Below, piece by piece: positions 7,102 through 15,310 of a stretch of DNA of 22,581 nucleotides. This DNA comes from Bordetella parapertussis (lineage in GTDB: Bacteria > Pseudomonadota > Gammaproteobacteria > Burkholderiales > Burkholderiaceae_C): contig CAMCNE010000033.1 of the NCBI GenBank assembly GCA_945875935.1, forward strand, positions 1-22,581, given 5' to 3'. The notes under the pieces were generated by a model, which did not search any database, was not told the origin of the DNA, and worked only from the letters and a program-made list of their open reading frames with translations. The position numbers were made by a program, and so were the translations under genes. Numbering within the stretch: position 1 is the stretch's first letter; the number at the start of each line of letters is the position of its first letter.

Positions 7102-7812
7102 TCAGGCGCGCAGCACCTCGAGCAGGCGGTCGAGGCCGCCTTCGTTGATTGCCACCATCGCCTGCTCGCGCACGCGCGGTTTGGCGTGATAAGCCACCGA
7201 CAGCCCGGCCACGCCCATCATCGGCAGATCATTGGCGCCGTCGCCCACAGCGATGGCCTGCGCCGCGCTGATGCCCATGTCGGCGCAGGTGGCCAGCAGC
7301 GTGCGGCGCTTTTCCTCGCCGTCGCAGATGTCGCCCCAGGGCTGATCGACCATGTGACCGGTGAGCACGCCGGCTTCGACCTCGAGCACGTTGGAGCGCG
7401 CCGCATCGAGCCGCAGACGGTCGCGGATGCGGTCGGTGAAAAAGGTGAAACCGCCTGACACCAGCAGCGTCTTCAGTCCTGCAGCCTGGCAGGCCTGCAC
7501 CAGCGTTTCGGCGCCGGGATTGAGCTGCAGCCGCTGCGCGTAGACCTGCTCGAGCGCCGTCACCGGCACGCCTTGCAGCAGCGCGACGCGCCGGCGCAGG
7601 CTGTCTTTGTAGTCGGTGATCTCGCCGCGCATGGCGGCTTCGGTGATGGCGGCCACTTCGGCCTTGCGCCCGGCGGCATCGGCAATCTCGTCGACGCATT
7701 CGATGTTGATCAGCGTCGAGTCCATGTCGAACGCGATGAGTTTGAAGTCACCCAGACGCAACGGTGGTTTGAGTCCCTGAACGATCAGGCCGGGCGCGAA
7801 TTCAGCTGTCAT
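7102..7812 (-). CDS. serB: Phosphoserine phosphatase
   Basis: SerB removes phosphate from L-phosphoserine in the last step of serine synthesis. The 236-residue protein is a single HAD-superfamily domain without the extra N-terminal domain of E. coli SerB (322 aa). Motif I is FDMDSTLI, with nucleophile Asp29 and acid/base Asp31. It is followed by the cap-region ECVDEIADAAG, motif II LLVSGGFTFF, KRRTLL with the motif III lysine, and motif IV GDGANDLPMM. Its ATG overlaps the mfd stop codon in ATGA (7809-7812), so translation is probably coupled to mfd. Confidence 0.95.
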   Translation of the reverse strand: MTAEFAPGLIVQGLKPPLRLGDFKLIAFDMDSTLINIECVDEIADAAGRKAEVAAITEAAMRGEITDYKDSLRRRVALLQGVPVTALEQVYAQRLQLNPGAETLVQACQAAGLKTLLVSGGFTFFTDRIRDRLRLDAARSNVLEVEAGVLTGHMVDQPWGDICDGEEKRRTLLATCADMGISAAQAIAVGDGANDLPMMGVAGLSVAYHAKPRVREQAMVAINEGGLDRLLEVLRA

Positions 7813-10800
7813 TTCGGTCTTCCCGTGAGGGCTTGTGGTGGCCGCGCGGGCGGGATGTGGGCTGCTGCAACGTCATCGCTGGTGGGCTGGCCCAGCGCGC
7901 GCAGCACGTCACGGATGTTCTGCGCGCGGTCCTTGGCTGCAGGCGTGGCGCGCTCGATGCGCAGCTTGTCGTTGCCGGCGAGCTTGATGTGGCGGTTTTT
8001 TTGCACCAGTTCGATGATCTTCATGGCGTCAACCGGCGGGTTGGGCCGAAAGCTGATGACCGTCAGCGCCGGCGCGGCATCGATCTTCATCACGCCGAAC
8101 GGCTTGGCCAGCACGCGCAACCGGTGCACGTCGAACAGGGTTTGCCCCTGTGTCGGCAGCTTGCCGAAGCGGTCGGTGATTTCCTCGAGCATCGCGTCGA
8201 TCTGTTCGTTCTTCGAAGCGCTGGCCAGCTTCTTGTACAGACTCAGCCGGGTGTGCACATCGCCGCAGTAGTCGTTGGGCAGCAGCGCCGGCGAGTGCAG
8301 ATTGATCTCGGTGGTCACCGACAGCGGCGACATCAGATCGGGCTCCTTGCCCAGCTTCAGTGAGCGCACCGCTTCGGCCAGCATCTCGTTGTAGAGCTGG
8401 AAGCCGACTTCCATCATGTTGCCACTCTGGTTTTCGCCGAGCACCTCACCCGCACCACGGATCTCGAGGTCGTGCATGGCCAGATAGAAGCCCGAGCCGA
8501 GTTCTTCCATGTCCTGGATGGCCTGCAGGCGCTGCGCGGCCTGCTTGGTGAGCCCTTCGACGTCGGGCACCAGCAAGTAGGCGTAGGCCTGGTGGTGCGA
8601 GCGGCCGACCCGACCGCGCAGCTGGTGCAACTGCGCCAGACCGAACTTGTCGGCGCGGCTGATCACGATGGTGTTGGCGCTGGGCACGTCGATGCCGGTT
8701 TCGATGATGGTCGAGCACAGCAGCAGGTTGTGGCGCTGGGCCACGAAGTCGCGCATCACACGCTCGAGTTCGCGCTCGGGCATCTGGCCGTGGGCGATGG
8801 CGATGCGCGCTTCGGGCAGCAGCTCGGCGAGCTTGTCGCGGCGGTTCTCGATGGTCTCGACCTCGTTGTGCAGGAAGTACACCTGCCCGCCGCGCTTCAA
8901 CTCGCGCAGCACCGCCTCGCGGATGGTGCCGCTCGATTCGCTGCGCACGAAGGTCTTGATCGACAGGCGACGCTGCGGTGCGGTGGCGATCACGCTCAGG
9001 TCGCGCAGGCCCTCCAATGCCATTCCCAAGGTTCTCGGGATGGGCGTGGCCGTGAGCGTGAGCACGTCGACCTCGGCGCGCAGGGCCTTCATCGCTTCCT
9101 TGTGGCGCACGCCGAAGCGGTGTTCCTCGTCGATCACCAGCAGCCCGAGGCGCTTGAATTTCGTGCCCTGACTGAGCAGCTTGTGGGTGCCGACCACGAT
9201 GTCAATGGTGCCGTCGTCCAGCCCTTCGAGCGCGGCCTTGATTTCCTTGGTCGACTGAAAGCGCGACATCTCGGCAACCTTGATCGGCCACTTGCCGAAG
9301 CGGTCGGAGATGTTCTGGTAATGCTGCTCGGCCAGCAGCGTGGTGGGCGCCAGGATGGCCACTTGCTTGCCACCGGTCACCGCCACGAAGGCCGCGCGCA
9401 AGGCGACTTCGGTCTTGCCAAAGCCCACGTCGCCGCACACCAGCCGGTCCATGGGCTTGGGGCTGATCATGTCCTGAATGACGGCGTGGATGGCGGCCTT
9501 CTGGTCGGGCGTTTCCTCGAAGCCGAAGCTCGCGGCAAAGGCCTCGTAGTCGTGCGGCGAGAAGCGGAACGCGTAGCCCTCGCGCGCGGCGCGGCGGGCG
9601 TACAGGTGCAGCAGTTCGGCCGCGGTGTCGCGCACCTGCTCGGCCGCCTTGCGCTTGGCCTTTTCCCACTGCCCCGAGCCCAGCCGGTGCAGCGGTGCCT
9701 CTTCGGCGCTCACGCCGGTGTAGCGGCTGATCAGGTGCAGCTGTGCGACCGGCACGTACAGCGTGGCCTTGTCGGCGTATTCAAGATGCAGGAACTCGCT
9801 GTCGCCGTCGCCGGTGTCGATGTTGCGCAGTCCCACGTAGCGGCCGATGCCGTGGTTCATGTGCACCACCGGATCACCCACCTTGAGCTCGGACAGGTCC
9901 TTGATCAGCGCGTTGACATCGCTGACTTGCTCTTGCTTGCGGCGCCGGCGTGCGGTCGGGCTGGTGGCGAACAGTTCGGTCTCGGTGACGAACTCGATGT
10001 CCACGCCTTCTTCGGCGTCGCTCCAGAAAAAGCCCGAGGCCATCGGCGCCACCGCGATCGCAAAGCGCTCGTCGCCCGATTGAAACTCGGCCAGCGAGGC
10101 CACGCTCGGCGGCTCGATGCGGCTGTCGCGCAGCAGCTCGAGCAGGCTCTCGCGCCGGCCTTGCGTCTCGGCCACGATGAGCACGCGGTGGGCTGTGGTG
10201 CCCACGTGGATCTGCAGTTTTTTCAGCGGCTCGGGCGCGCCGCGGTCAACGCCCAGATCGGGCAGGGCGCGCGCCCAGCTGAGCGCCGCCTCATCGGCGG
10301 ACTCGCGACCGCGCAGGCTGAGCGTGGCGTGAGCGCCGGCCAGCGTGAAGAAGTCTTCCGAGCGCAGGAACAGGTCTTCGGGCGGCAAGATGGGCCGCTC
10401 GCGGTCGTGCTGCAAGAAGCGGTGGCGCTCGCGGGTGTCGACCCAAAAGCGCTTGAGCGTCTCATCGACCTCGCCATGCAGCACCAGCGCGGCGGGTTGA
10501 TCGCTGAGCGCACCCAGGTAGTCAAAGATGCTGGCCGTCTGGTCAAAGAACAGCGGCAGGTAGTACTCGATGCCCGCCGTGGCCATGCCGGTGCCGATGT
10601 CCTTGTACAGGCGCACCTTGGTCGGGTCACCTTCCATGCGCTCTCGCCAGCGCGAGCGAAACGCGTTGCGCGCGTCTTCGTCCATCGGAAATTCGCGACC
10701 CGGCAGCAGCCGCACCTCGGGCACCGGGTACAAGCTGCGCTGGCTGTCGGGGTCGAAGGTGCGGATCGAATCGACCTCGTCGCCGAACAGGTCCACCCGG

Positions 10801-11348
10801 TAGGGCACCAGCGAGCCCATCGGAAACAGATCGATCAGCCCGCCGCGCACCGCGTATTCGCCCGGCGACACCACCTGGCTCACGTTTTGGTAGCCGGCGA
10901 GTGTGAGTTGCGCCTTGAGCGCGGCCTCGTCGAGCTTTTCCTTTTGCCTGAAGTTGAAGGTGTAGGCGGCCAGGAAGCTCGGCGGTGCGAGGCGCACCAG
11001 CGCGGTCGACGCCGGCATCAGCACCACGTCAAGGTCGCCGTCCTTGTGCGCTTGCAGCAGCCGCCACAGCGTGGCCAGCCGCTCGGAGATCAGGTCCTGG
11101 TGCGGCGAGAAGGTGTCGTAGGGCAGCGTTTCCCAATCGGGGAAGACGGCGATGCGCAGCTCGGGCGCAAAAAACGACAGCTCGCCTTCGAGCCGCTGGG
11201 TGTCGGCAGGTTCGGCGGTGAAGATGGCGGTCAGCCGCTTCTGGGCGGCTTGCGATTGGGCGTGGCGGGCCAGCAGCAGGGCATCGGCGGAGCCGAATGG
11301 ACGTGGCAGTGTGTGGCGCTTGCCGGGAGCGATAGAGGGTGTTTTCAT
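7809..11348 (-). CDS. mfd: Transcription-repair coupling factor Mfd
   Basis: Mfd removes RNA polymerase stalled at DNA damage and recruits UvrA, linking transcription to nucleotide excision repair. The protein has 1179 residues (E. coli 1148). In order: UvrB-like domains with EYAVRGGLIDLFP (about 170-185); the RNA-polymerase-interacting CarD-like domain starting near residue 484 (GDPVVHMNHGIGRYVGL); RecG-like translocase lobes with Walker A GDVGFGKTEVAL (near 639), the DEEH box IDEEHRFGVRHKEAMK (near 737), TLTATPIPRTL and the helicase motif VGRSHHQAYAYLL; and a C-terminal domain around LPNDYCGDVHTRL. The start is ATG 11348; an open frame to 11402 would cross its own promoter. No ribosome site is obvious, and a leader hairpin ends 13 bases upstream of the start. 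Confidence 0.97.
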   Translation of the reverse strand: MKTPSIAPGKRHTLPRPFGSADALLLARHAQSQAAQKRLTAIFTAEPADTQRLEGELSFFAPELRIAVFPDWETLPYDTFSPHQDLISERLATLWRLLQAHKDGDLDVVLMPASTALVRLAPPSFLAAYTFNFRQKEKLDEAALKAQLTLAGYQNVSQVVSPGEYAVRGGLIDLFPMGSLVPYRVDLFGDEVDSIRTFDPDSQRSLYPVPEVRLLPGREFPMDEDARNAFRSRWRERMEGDPTKVRLYKDIGTGMATAGIEYYLPLFFDQTASIFDYLGALSDQPAALVLHGEVDETLKRFWVDTRERHRFLQHDRERPILPPEDLFLRSEDFFTLAGAHATLSLRGRESADEAALSWARALPDLGVDRGAPEPLKKLQIHVGTTAHRVLIVAETQGRRESLLELLRDSRIEPPSVASLAEFQSGDERFAIAVAPMASGFFWSDAEEGVDIEFVTETELFATSPTARRRRKQEQVSDVNALIKDLSELKVGDPVVHMNHGIGRYVGLRNIDTGDGDSEFLHLEYADKATLYVPVAQLHLISRYTGVSAEEAPLHRLGSGQWEKAKRKAAEQVRDTAAELLHLYARRAAREGYAFRFSPHDYEAFAASFGFEETPDQKAAIHAVIQDMISPKPMDRLVCGDVGFGKTEVALRAAFVAVTGGKQVAILAPTTLLAEQHYQNISDRFGKWPIKVAEMSRFQSTKEIKAALEGLDDGTIDIVVGTHKLLSQGTKFKRLGLLVIDEEHRFGVRHKEAMKALRAEVDVLTLTATPIPRTLGMALEGLRDLSVIATAPQRRLSIKTFVRSESSGTIREAVLRELKRGGQVYFLHNEVETIENRRDKLAELLPEARIAIAHGQMPERELERVMRDFVAQRHNLLLCSTIIETGIDVPSANTIVISRADKFGLAQLHQLRGRVGRSHHQAYAYLLVPDVEGLTKQAAQRLQAIQDMEELGSGFYLAMHDLEIRGAGEVLGENQSGNMMEVGFQLYNEMLAEAVRSLKLGKEPDLMSPLSVTTEINLHSPALLPNDYCGDVHTRLSLYKKLASASKNEQIDAMLEEITDRFGKLPTQGQTLFDVHRLRVLAKPFGVMKIDAAPALTVISFRPNPPVDAMKIIELVQKNRHIKLAGNDKLRIERATPAAKDRAQNIRDVLRALGQPTSDDVAAAHIPPARPPQALTGRPK

Positions 11349-11361
11349 CAGACAAAGCAAA

Positions 11362-11391
11362 TCGCCCCGAGAGACGATCCCTGCGGGGCGA
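11362..11391 (-). promoter_or_regulatory. Hairpin in the mfd mRNA leader
   Basis: TCGCCCCG (11362-11369) and CGGGGCGA (11384-11391) form an 8-bp perfect stem with a 14-base loop. It would lie within the mfd transcript, starting about 5 bases after the predicted start site and ending 13 bases before the start codon. No T-run follows, so it is more likely an mRNA-stability or operator element than a terminator. Confidence 0.5.
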
Positions 11392-11402
11392 AACAGGGTC
11401 AA

Positions 11403-11408
11403 ATTATA
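11403..11408 (-). promoter_or_regulatory. -10 element of mfd
   Basis: The minus strand reads a perfect TATAAT, 54 bases upstream of the mfd start codon, in an otherwise GC-rich sequence. No consensus -35 is visible at 16-18 bases. Confidence 0.55.
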
Positions 11409-11411
11409 GAA
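11406..11411 (+). promoter_or_regulatory. -10 element of ispD
   Basis: The plus strand reads TAGAAT, 22 bases before the ispD ATG. It overlaps the mfd -10 by three bases, so ATTATAGAAT serves as a symmetric element on both strands. Confidence 0.5.
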
Positions 11412-11433
11412 TTCGCCCCGTTACAAAGCCCCC

Positions 11434-12153
11434 ATGCCACAGCCGCCCAATCCTCACAGTTCGCCCCGCCTCTACGCTCTTGTGCCATGTGCCGGTGTGG
11501 GCGAACGAGCGGGCACAGCGGGGCCGAAGCAATACGAAAGTCTGGCCGGCAGCACGGTGGTCGGCCACACACTGGCCGCGCTGGCTCAGGTGGACAGGCT
11601 GCACCGGGTGCTGGTGATGCTGAGTCCGAGCGACTCGCATTTCGAGTCGCTGCTGCCGGGATTCGACGGTTGGCTCGAGTACCGCGGTGGCGCCACTCGC
11701 GCAGCCACGGTGTCGCGCGGCCTGGATTGCCTGATCGAGCGCGGAGCGCAGCCTGACGACTGGGTACTGGTTCACGATGCGGCGCGCTGTCTGATCCTGC
11801 CCGAGGCGGTGGATCGTTTGATTGATGCCTGCCTTGAAGATGAAGTGGGCGGGCTGCTCGCACTGCCTGTGGCTGACACGCTCAAGCGCGCATGGGATGA
11901 CGATGACCGCGTGGGTGCCACTGTTGCGCGATCGCGCATGTGGCAGGCGCAAACGCCGCAGATGTTTCGCATCGGCTTGCTGCAAGACGCGCTGATGGCC
12001 GCCGAGCGCGCCGGCGTGTCGGTCACCGATGAAGCCAGTGCCGTCGAGTCGCTCGGGCACGCCCCGCGGCTGGTGCGCGGCGACATGGAAAACCTCAAGG
12101 TCACCTTCCCGCCCGACTTTGCGCTGGCAGCCCGGCTGCTGCGCACACGCTGA
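11434..12153 (+). CDS. ispD: 2-C-methyl-D-erythritol 4-phosphate cytidylyltransferase
   Basis: IspD joins methylerythritol phosphate to CTP, forming CDP-methylerythritol in the MEP isoprenoid pathway. The protein has 239 residues. The CTP-binding loop PCAGVGERAGTAGPKQY (residues 18-34) holds the equivalents of the catalytic Arg (R25) and Lys (K32). RGGATRAATVSRGL, DWVLVHDAARC, RMWQAQTPQMF and GDMENLKVTFPPDF complete the family pattern, with the second catalytic Lys in NLKVT. The loop has PCAG where many members have PAAG. ATG 11434 gives a leader of only about 15 bases with no Shine-Dalgarno sequence. ispF follows after 24 bases, forming the usual ispDF operon. Confidence 0.95.
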   Translation: MPQPPNPHSSPRLYALVPCAGVGERAGTAGPKQYESLAGSTVVGHTLAALAQVDRLHRVLVMLSPSDSHFESLLPGFDGWLEYRGGATRAATVSRGLDCLIERGAQPDDWVLVHDAARCLILPEAVDRLIDACLEDEVGGLLALPVADTLKRAWDDDDRVGATVARSRMWQAQTPQMFRIGLLQDALMAAERAGVSVTDEASAVESLGHAPRLVRGDMENLKVTFPPDFALAARLLRTR

Positions 12154-12177
12154 ATCCACCCCACTGAAAGACACGCC

Positions 12178-12675
12178 ATGACCGCGCCTGTATTCGCATC
12201 GCCGTTTCGCATTGGCGAGGGCTGGGACAGCCACGCTCTGGTGATCGGCCGCGCCTTGATTCTGGGTGGGGTGACCATTCCCCACACCCACGGCTTGCTC
12301 GGACATTCAGACGCCGATGCGCTGGCGCATGCCATCACCGACGCCTTGTTCGGCGCGGCCGCCATGGGCGACATCGGCCGCCACTTTCCCGACACCGACG
12401 AGCAGTTTCGCGGTGCCGACTCGTTGGCTTTGCTGGCCGAGGCGGCTCGGCGCGTGCGTGCTGCCGGCTGGAAGATCGCCAACATCGACTGCACCATCGT
12501 GGCCGAGAAACCGAAGATGGCGCCGCACGTGCCGGCGATGCGTTTGCGCCTGGGTCAGGCGATGACGGTGCAGCCTGATCAGGTCAACATCAAGGCGAAG
12601 ACCGCCGAAGGCATGGGTCCCGTGGGTCGCGGCGAGTCGATCGAAGCGCGCGCCGTGTGCCTGTTGATGCGCTGA
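12178..12675 (+). CDS. ispF: 2-C-methyl-D-erythritol 2,4-cyclodiphosphate synthase
   Basis: IspF cyclises CDP-methylerythritol 2-phosphate to methylerythritol 2,4-cyclodiphosphate with release of CMP, two steps after IspD. It works as a trimer with metal at subunit interfaces. The protein has 165 residues (usual about 157-165). Metal ligands are visible: Asp17 and His19 in RIGEGWDSHAL and His51 in DALAHAITDALFGA. HSDADAL, GDIGRHFPDTD, DCTIVAEKPKM and VNIKAKTAEGMG complete the pattern. The trimer-core tail GRGESIEARAVCLL is present. GWDSH replaces the more common GYDVH or GFDVH, keeping the ligands. The start ATG 12178 follows a GAAAGA-like site. The first ten residues are a short non-conserved extension. 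Confidence 0.95.
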   Translation: MTAPVFASPFRIGEGWDSHALVIGRALILGGVTIPHTHGLLGHSDADALAHAITDALFGAAAMGDIGRHFPDTDEQFRGADSLALLAEAARRVRAAGWKIANIDCTIVAEKPKMAPHVPAMRLRLGQAMTVQPDQVNIKAKTAEGMGPVGRGESIEARAVCLLMR

Positions 12676-12729
12676 GTACGCGTCAGAGGTCTGGGTTGGG
12701 TGGAGCGGTTAGAGTGCTTCGAAGCAACC

Positions 12730-12735
12730 AGGAGA
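12730..12735 (+). promoter_or_regulatory. Ribosome binding site supporting a TTG start
   Basis: AGGAGA is 7 bases before TTG 12743 but only 2 bases before ATG 12738. That ATG opens a two-codon frame (Met-Arg-stop). The spacing therefore favours the TTG start for the glycosyltransferase. Confidence 0.6.
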
Positions 12736-12742
12736 CCATGCG

Positions 12743-13930
12743 TTGAAGCGGCTTTTGATCTTTCAGTACGGGGATTACGGTACCGCATGGCGGCGTCGGT
12801 CGGAGTGCCTTCCCGAGACATACCGCGATCAGAATGCCTCCGTTGATTTGGTCGCCAAGTTGAGCGCGCGTTTTCATGTGACCACTTTGTCGGTGTGCGA
12901 TCGCCCCCACCGCGAAGAAGTGGCACCGGGTCTTTGGTCGATGGGAATCGACATGGCGAGCGCCTATTCGGCGCGGCGCATCCTGCCGCTTCTGACGGAA
13001 CTTGCGCCCGACCGAATGATCGTGCGGATGCCCCACCGCTATGCGCTGCTGTGGGCACGTTGTCGGGGTGTGCCTACGCTGCCTGTCTTCGCCGATATCT
13101 TTGGTGCTGCAACGTTGCGACAACGGATCGAGAACAAGCTTTTGCGCTGGGCGCTCACGGGGCCGAATGTGCCATGCGTGAGCAACCACAGCTTGAATGC
13201 TTCGCTGTCGATACAGACTGTGCTGGGCTTGGCACCCGACAGGATCGTGCCTTGGGACCGTCCAGCCCCGAAGCCTGACCCGCAGGCCAAGTCTGCTGCC
13301 TCGTCAGATTGCCTGTTCCGGGCTTTTTACGCGGGCCTCGTGGTGGAAGAGAAGGGGATCGGCGATTGCCTCGAGGCCTCGGCTTTGCTGGCTGCGAGGA
13401 ACCTGCGGCTGGAAATCGACTTTGCCGGTAGCGGTGATCTTCAGGCCTGGGCAGCGCGGGCAATGGCACTGGGGATCGCTGACCGTATTCGTTTTTTGGG
13501 TAACTTGCCCAACGAAGAGGTTCGCGCCCGGATGCGTGGGGCCGATCTGGTGCTGGTGCCGTCTCGACATGAATATGCCGAGGGTCTTCCCAACACGCTG
13601 TGCGAGGCGTTGGCGGCGCGCACTCCTGTGGTGATATCCGACCATCCAGCCTTTGCCAGTCGGTTGCAAAAAGACCGTGATTGCTTGATGTTCCGCGCTG
13701 CTGATCCCGAGCATCTGGCCGCCGAGATTGCGCGTCTGATGCAGGATGAAAGACTGCAGATTTCCCTTTCGGAGAGGGCGCCCGTGGCACTGGCTTCGCT
13801 GAGCTATGGCTGGGATTGGTTCAGTCTGATCGAGCAATACGTTGACGATCCGGCCGATGCGAGCGACTGGGTGGCGGAGCACTGCATGGAACGTCTGCGT
13901 ACGCCGGTTGTTTCAACAGGTGTGCACTGA
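12743..13930 (+). CDS. Glycosyltransferase, GT4 / Glycos_transf_1 family
   Basis: A 395-residue retaining GT-B glycosyltransferase that probably moves a sugar from a nucleotide-sugar donor to a surface glycan or lipid-linked acceptor; donor and acceptor are unknown. The N-terminal lobe starts KRLLIFQYGDYGTAW. The C-terminal lobe shows FYAGLVVEEKGI, IDFAGSGDLQAW, IRFLGNLPNEEVRARM and LVLVPSRHEYAEGLPNTLCE. The donor-binding E-x7-E motif is Glu280 to Glu288. No signal peptide or membrane helix is seen. Codon use looks different from the neighbours: many TTG, GAT, CGT and TTT codons and lower G+C by eye. It stands alone, between ispF (67-base gap) and the convergent EnvZ-like kinase, which suggests later acquisition. 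The start is TTG 12743; no in-frame ATG lies near. Confidence 0.85.
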   Translation: MKRLLIFQYGDYGTAWRRRSECLPETYRDQNASVDLVAKLSARFHVTTLSVCDRPHREEVAPGLWSMGIDMASAYSARRILPLLTELAPDRMIVRMPHRYALLWARCRGVPTLPVFADIFGAATLRQRIENKLLRWALTGPNVPCVSNHSLNASLSIQTVLGLAPDRIVPWDRPAPKPDPQAKSAASSDCLFRAFYAGLVVEEKGIGDCLEASALLAARNLRLEIDFAGSGDLQAWAARAMALGIADRIRFLGNLPNEEVRARMRGADLVLVPSRHEYAEGLPNTLCEALAARTPVVISDHPAFASRLQKDRDCLMFRAADPEHLAAEIARLMQDERLQISLSERAPVALASLSYGWDWFSLIEQYVDDPADASDWVAEHCMERLRTPVVSTGVH

Positions 13931-13948
13931 AGCCCGGCGACGCGGTGT

Positions 13949-15277
13949 TTACAGGGGCCGCTTGAGCGTGATCTGCACCACGAAGCCGCCGTCGCTGGCC
14001 AGATCGAAGTTCAGCGCGCCACCCATGCGCTGAATCGCCTTTTCGACAATCGCCAGCCCCAGGCCGGCGCCGGTGGCAGCGGTTCGGGCTGCGTCTCCGC
14101 GATAAAAAGGCGTGGTCAGCTTGGCGAGCTTTTCGATGGCGATGCCGGGGCCGTGATCGCGCACGATCAGCTTGAGCCAGGGGCCTTCGGGCGCGCAGGT
14201 CACATCCACGTGCGCCGTATCGTCATCCGTGCTGCGGCCGTAGCGGCGGGCGTTTTCAAACAGGTTTTGCAAAACGCGCCCGAGTTCGGTCTCGTCGGCG
14301 ATGACCATCACCGTGTCGGGCACCCTGGAGGTGATCTGGATGCCCGACGGGTCGCGAAACGCGGCGCTTTCGCGATCGATCACCGCAGCCAGCGAAATGG
14401 ACGCCAGACGCACGTCGCCGGGGCGCGAATAGTCCATGAACTTGTCGATGATCGCGTCAAGCTGATCGATGTCGAGCGCCATGTTGTTGAGGGCTTCCTC
14501 GTCGTGGACGCTCATCTCTGCTTCGAGCCGCAGTCGCGCCAGCGGCGTGCGCAGGTCGTGCGAGATGCCAGCCAGCATCACCGCGCGGTCGTCTTCCAGT
14601 TTGGCCAGTTCGCGCGCCATGCGGTTGAAGCCCATGTTGACCTGCCGAATTTCGCTGGTCAGCGTGTTCTCGTCGAGACGCGAATCGAACTCGCCTTCGC
14701 GGATGCGACTGGCCGTGAACGACAGTTCGCGCAGCGGCTTGGTGATGGCCGTGGCAATGGCCAGGGCACCGAAGACCGTGATGGCCAAGGCAATGCCGAC
14801 CCAGATCAACAGCGTGCTGGTGGCCATCGATCCCAGCCGAGTCGGATCGGCCTGCAGCCAGTAGGCGTCGTCGTCGATCTGAAAGCCGACCCACAGGCCA
14901 GCGACACCATTGAGCTCGCTGGCCACCACGGTGTCGGCGCCCAGCCGCGAGCGCAACTCGGCTGCGATGGCACGCGAGAAACGGTCGACCTCGTAGGGCT
15001 TCCAGCGGTCACCCGGCTCGCGGGGCGCGAACTTCACTGCGGCGTCGGCTGAAGCGGCCTTGATGATGGTCAGGCGGCTGATGGCGTCGGGCCCGCTCAA
15101 CGCCACGCGTGACAGGTTGACGAGGCTGGCGATCTGCTGCGCGGCCTGCACTGCGCGGGGCTCGAACTCGAGTGCGCGAAAGGTCTGGGTCCAGGCGAAA
15201 ACACCACCGACCAGCAGGACCAGCAGCAGCACGAAGGTGCGCCAGAAAAGGCTCAGCGCGGGCTGACGTCTTGCCAT
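13949..15277 (-). CDS. envZ: EnvZ/RisS-type sensor histidine kinase
   Basis: A 442-residue inner-membrane sensor kinase that phosphorylates the OmpR-type regulator encoded just upstream. The first membrane helix covers about residues 9-30. A periplasmic part of about 120 residues follows, then the second helix (about 152-178). HAMP covers about 179-232, with PLRELSFTASRIREGEFDSR. The DHp domain has phospho-acceptor His240 in LAGISHDLRTPLARL. The ATPase domain has the N-box LFENARRYG, the G1 box RDHGPGI, the F-box TPFYRGD and the G2 box GAGLGLAIVEKA. E. coli EnvZ is 450 aa with His243. The name could equally be risS as in Bordetella. It lies 33 bases after the regulator gene in the same operon and converges with the glycosyltransferase gene. 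Confidence 0.92.
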   Translation of the reverse strand: MARRQPALSLFWRTFVLLLVLLVGGVFAWTQTFRALEFEPRAVQAAQQIASLVNLSRVALSGPDAISRLTIIKAASADAAVKFAPREPGDRWKPYEVDRFSRAIAAELRSRLGADTVVASELNGVAGLWVGFQIDDDAYWLQADPTRLGSMATSTLLIWVGIALAITVFGALAIATAITKPLRELSFTASRIREGEFDSRLDENTLTSEIRQVNMGFNRMARELAKLEDDRAVMLAGISHDLRTPLARLRLEAEMSVHDEEALNNMALDIDQLDAIIDKFMDYSRPGDVRLASISLAAVIDRESAAFRDPSGIQITSRVPDTVMVIADETELGRVLQNLFENARRYGRSTDDDTAHVDVTCAPEGPWLKLIVRDHGPGIAIEKLAKLTTPFYRGDAARTAATGAGLGLAIVEKAIQRMGGALNFDLASDGGFVVQITLKRPL

Positions 15278-15310
15278 CGGGCAGGCGCTGCAGTCAGGGG
15301 CGCTGGCGCG

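Larger units (their letters stand above)
11384..11420. repeat. Inverted repeat framing the mfd/ispD promoter core
   Basis: CGGGGCGAA (11384-11392) and TTCGCCCCG (11412-11420) are perfect 9-bp inverted repeats separated by 19 bases that hold the shared AT-rich -10 region. The left arm is also the right arm of the mfd leader hairpin, so the same motif occurs three times in 59 bases. Confidence 0.6.

Noticed and set aside
7083..7110. CGCGCC/GGCGCG inverted repeat between the rraA-like gene and serB
   Set aside because: Only 6 bp with a 16-base loop and no T-run; such pairs are common by chance at this GC content.
8472..11756. A 1094-codon open frame on the plus strand opposite mfd
   Set aside because: It mirrors mfd, is rich in Gln, His and Arg as expected from the complement of a GC-rich gene, and has no recognisable domain. 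mfd itself is certain.
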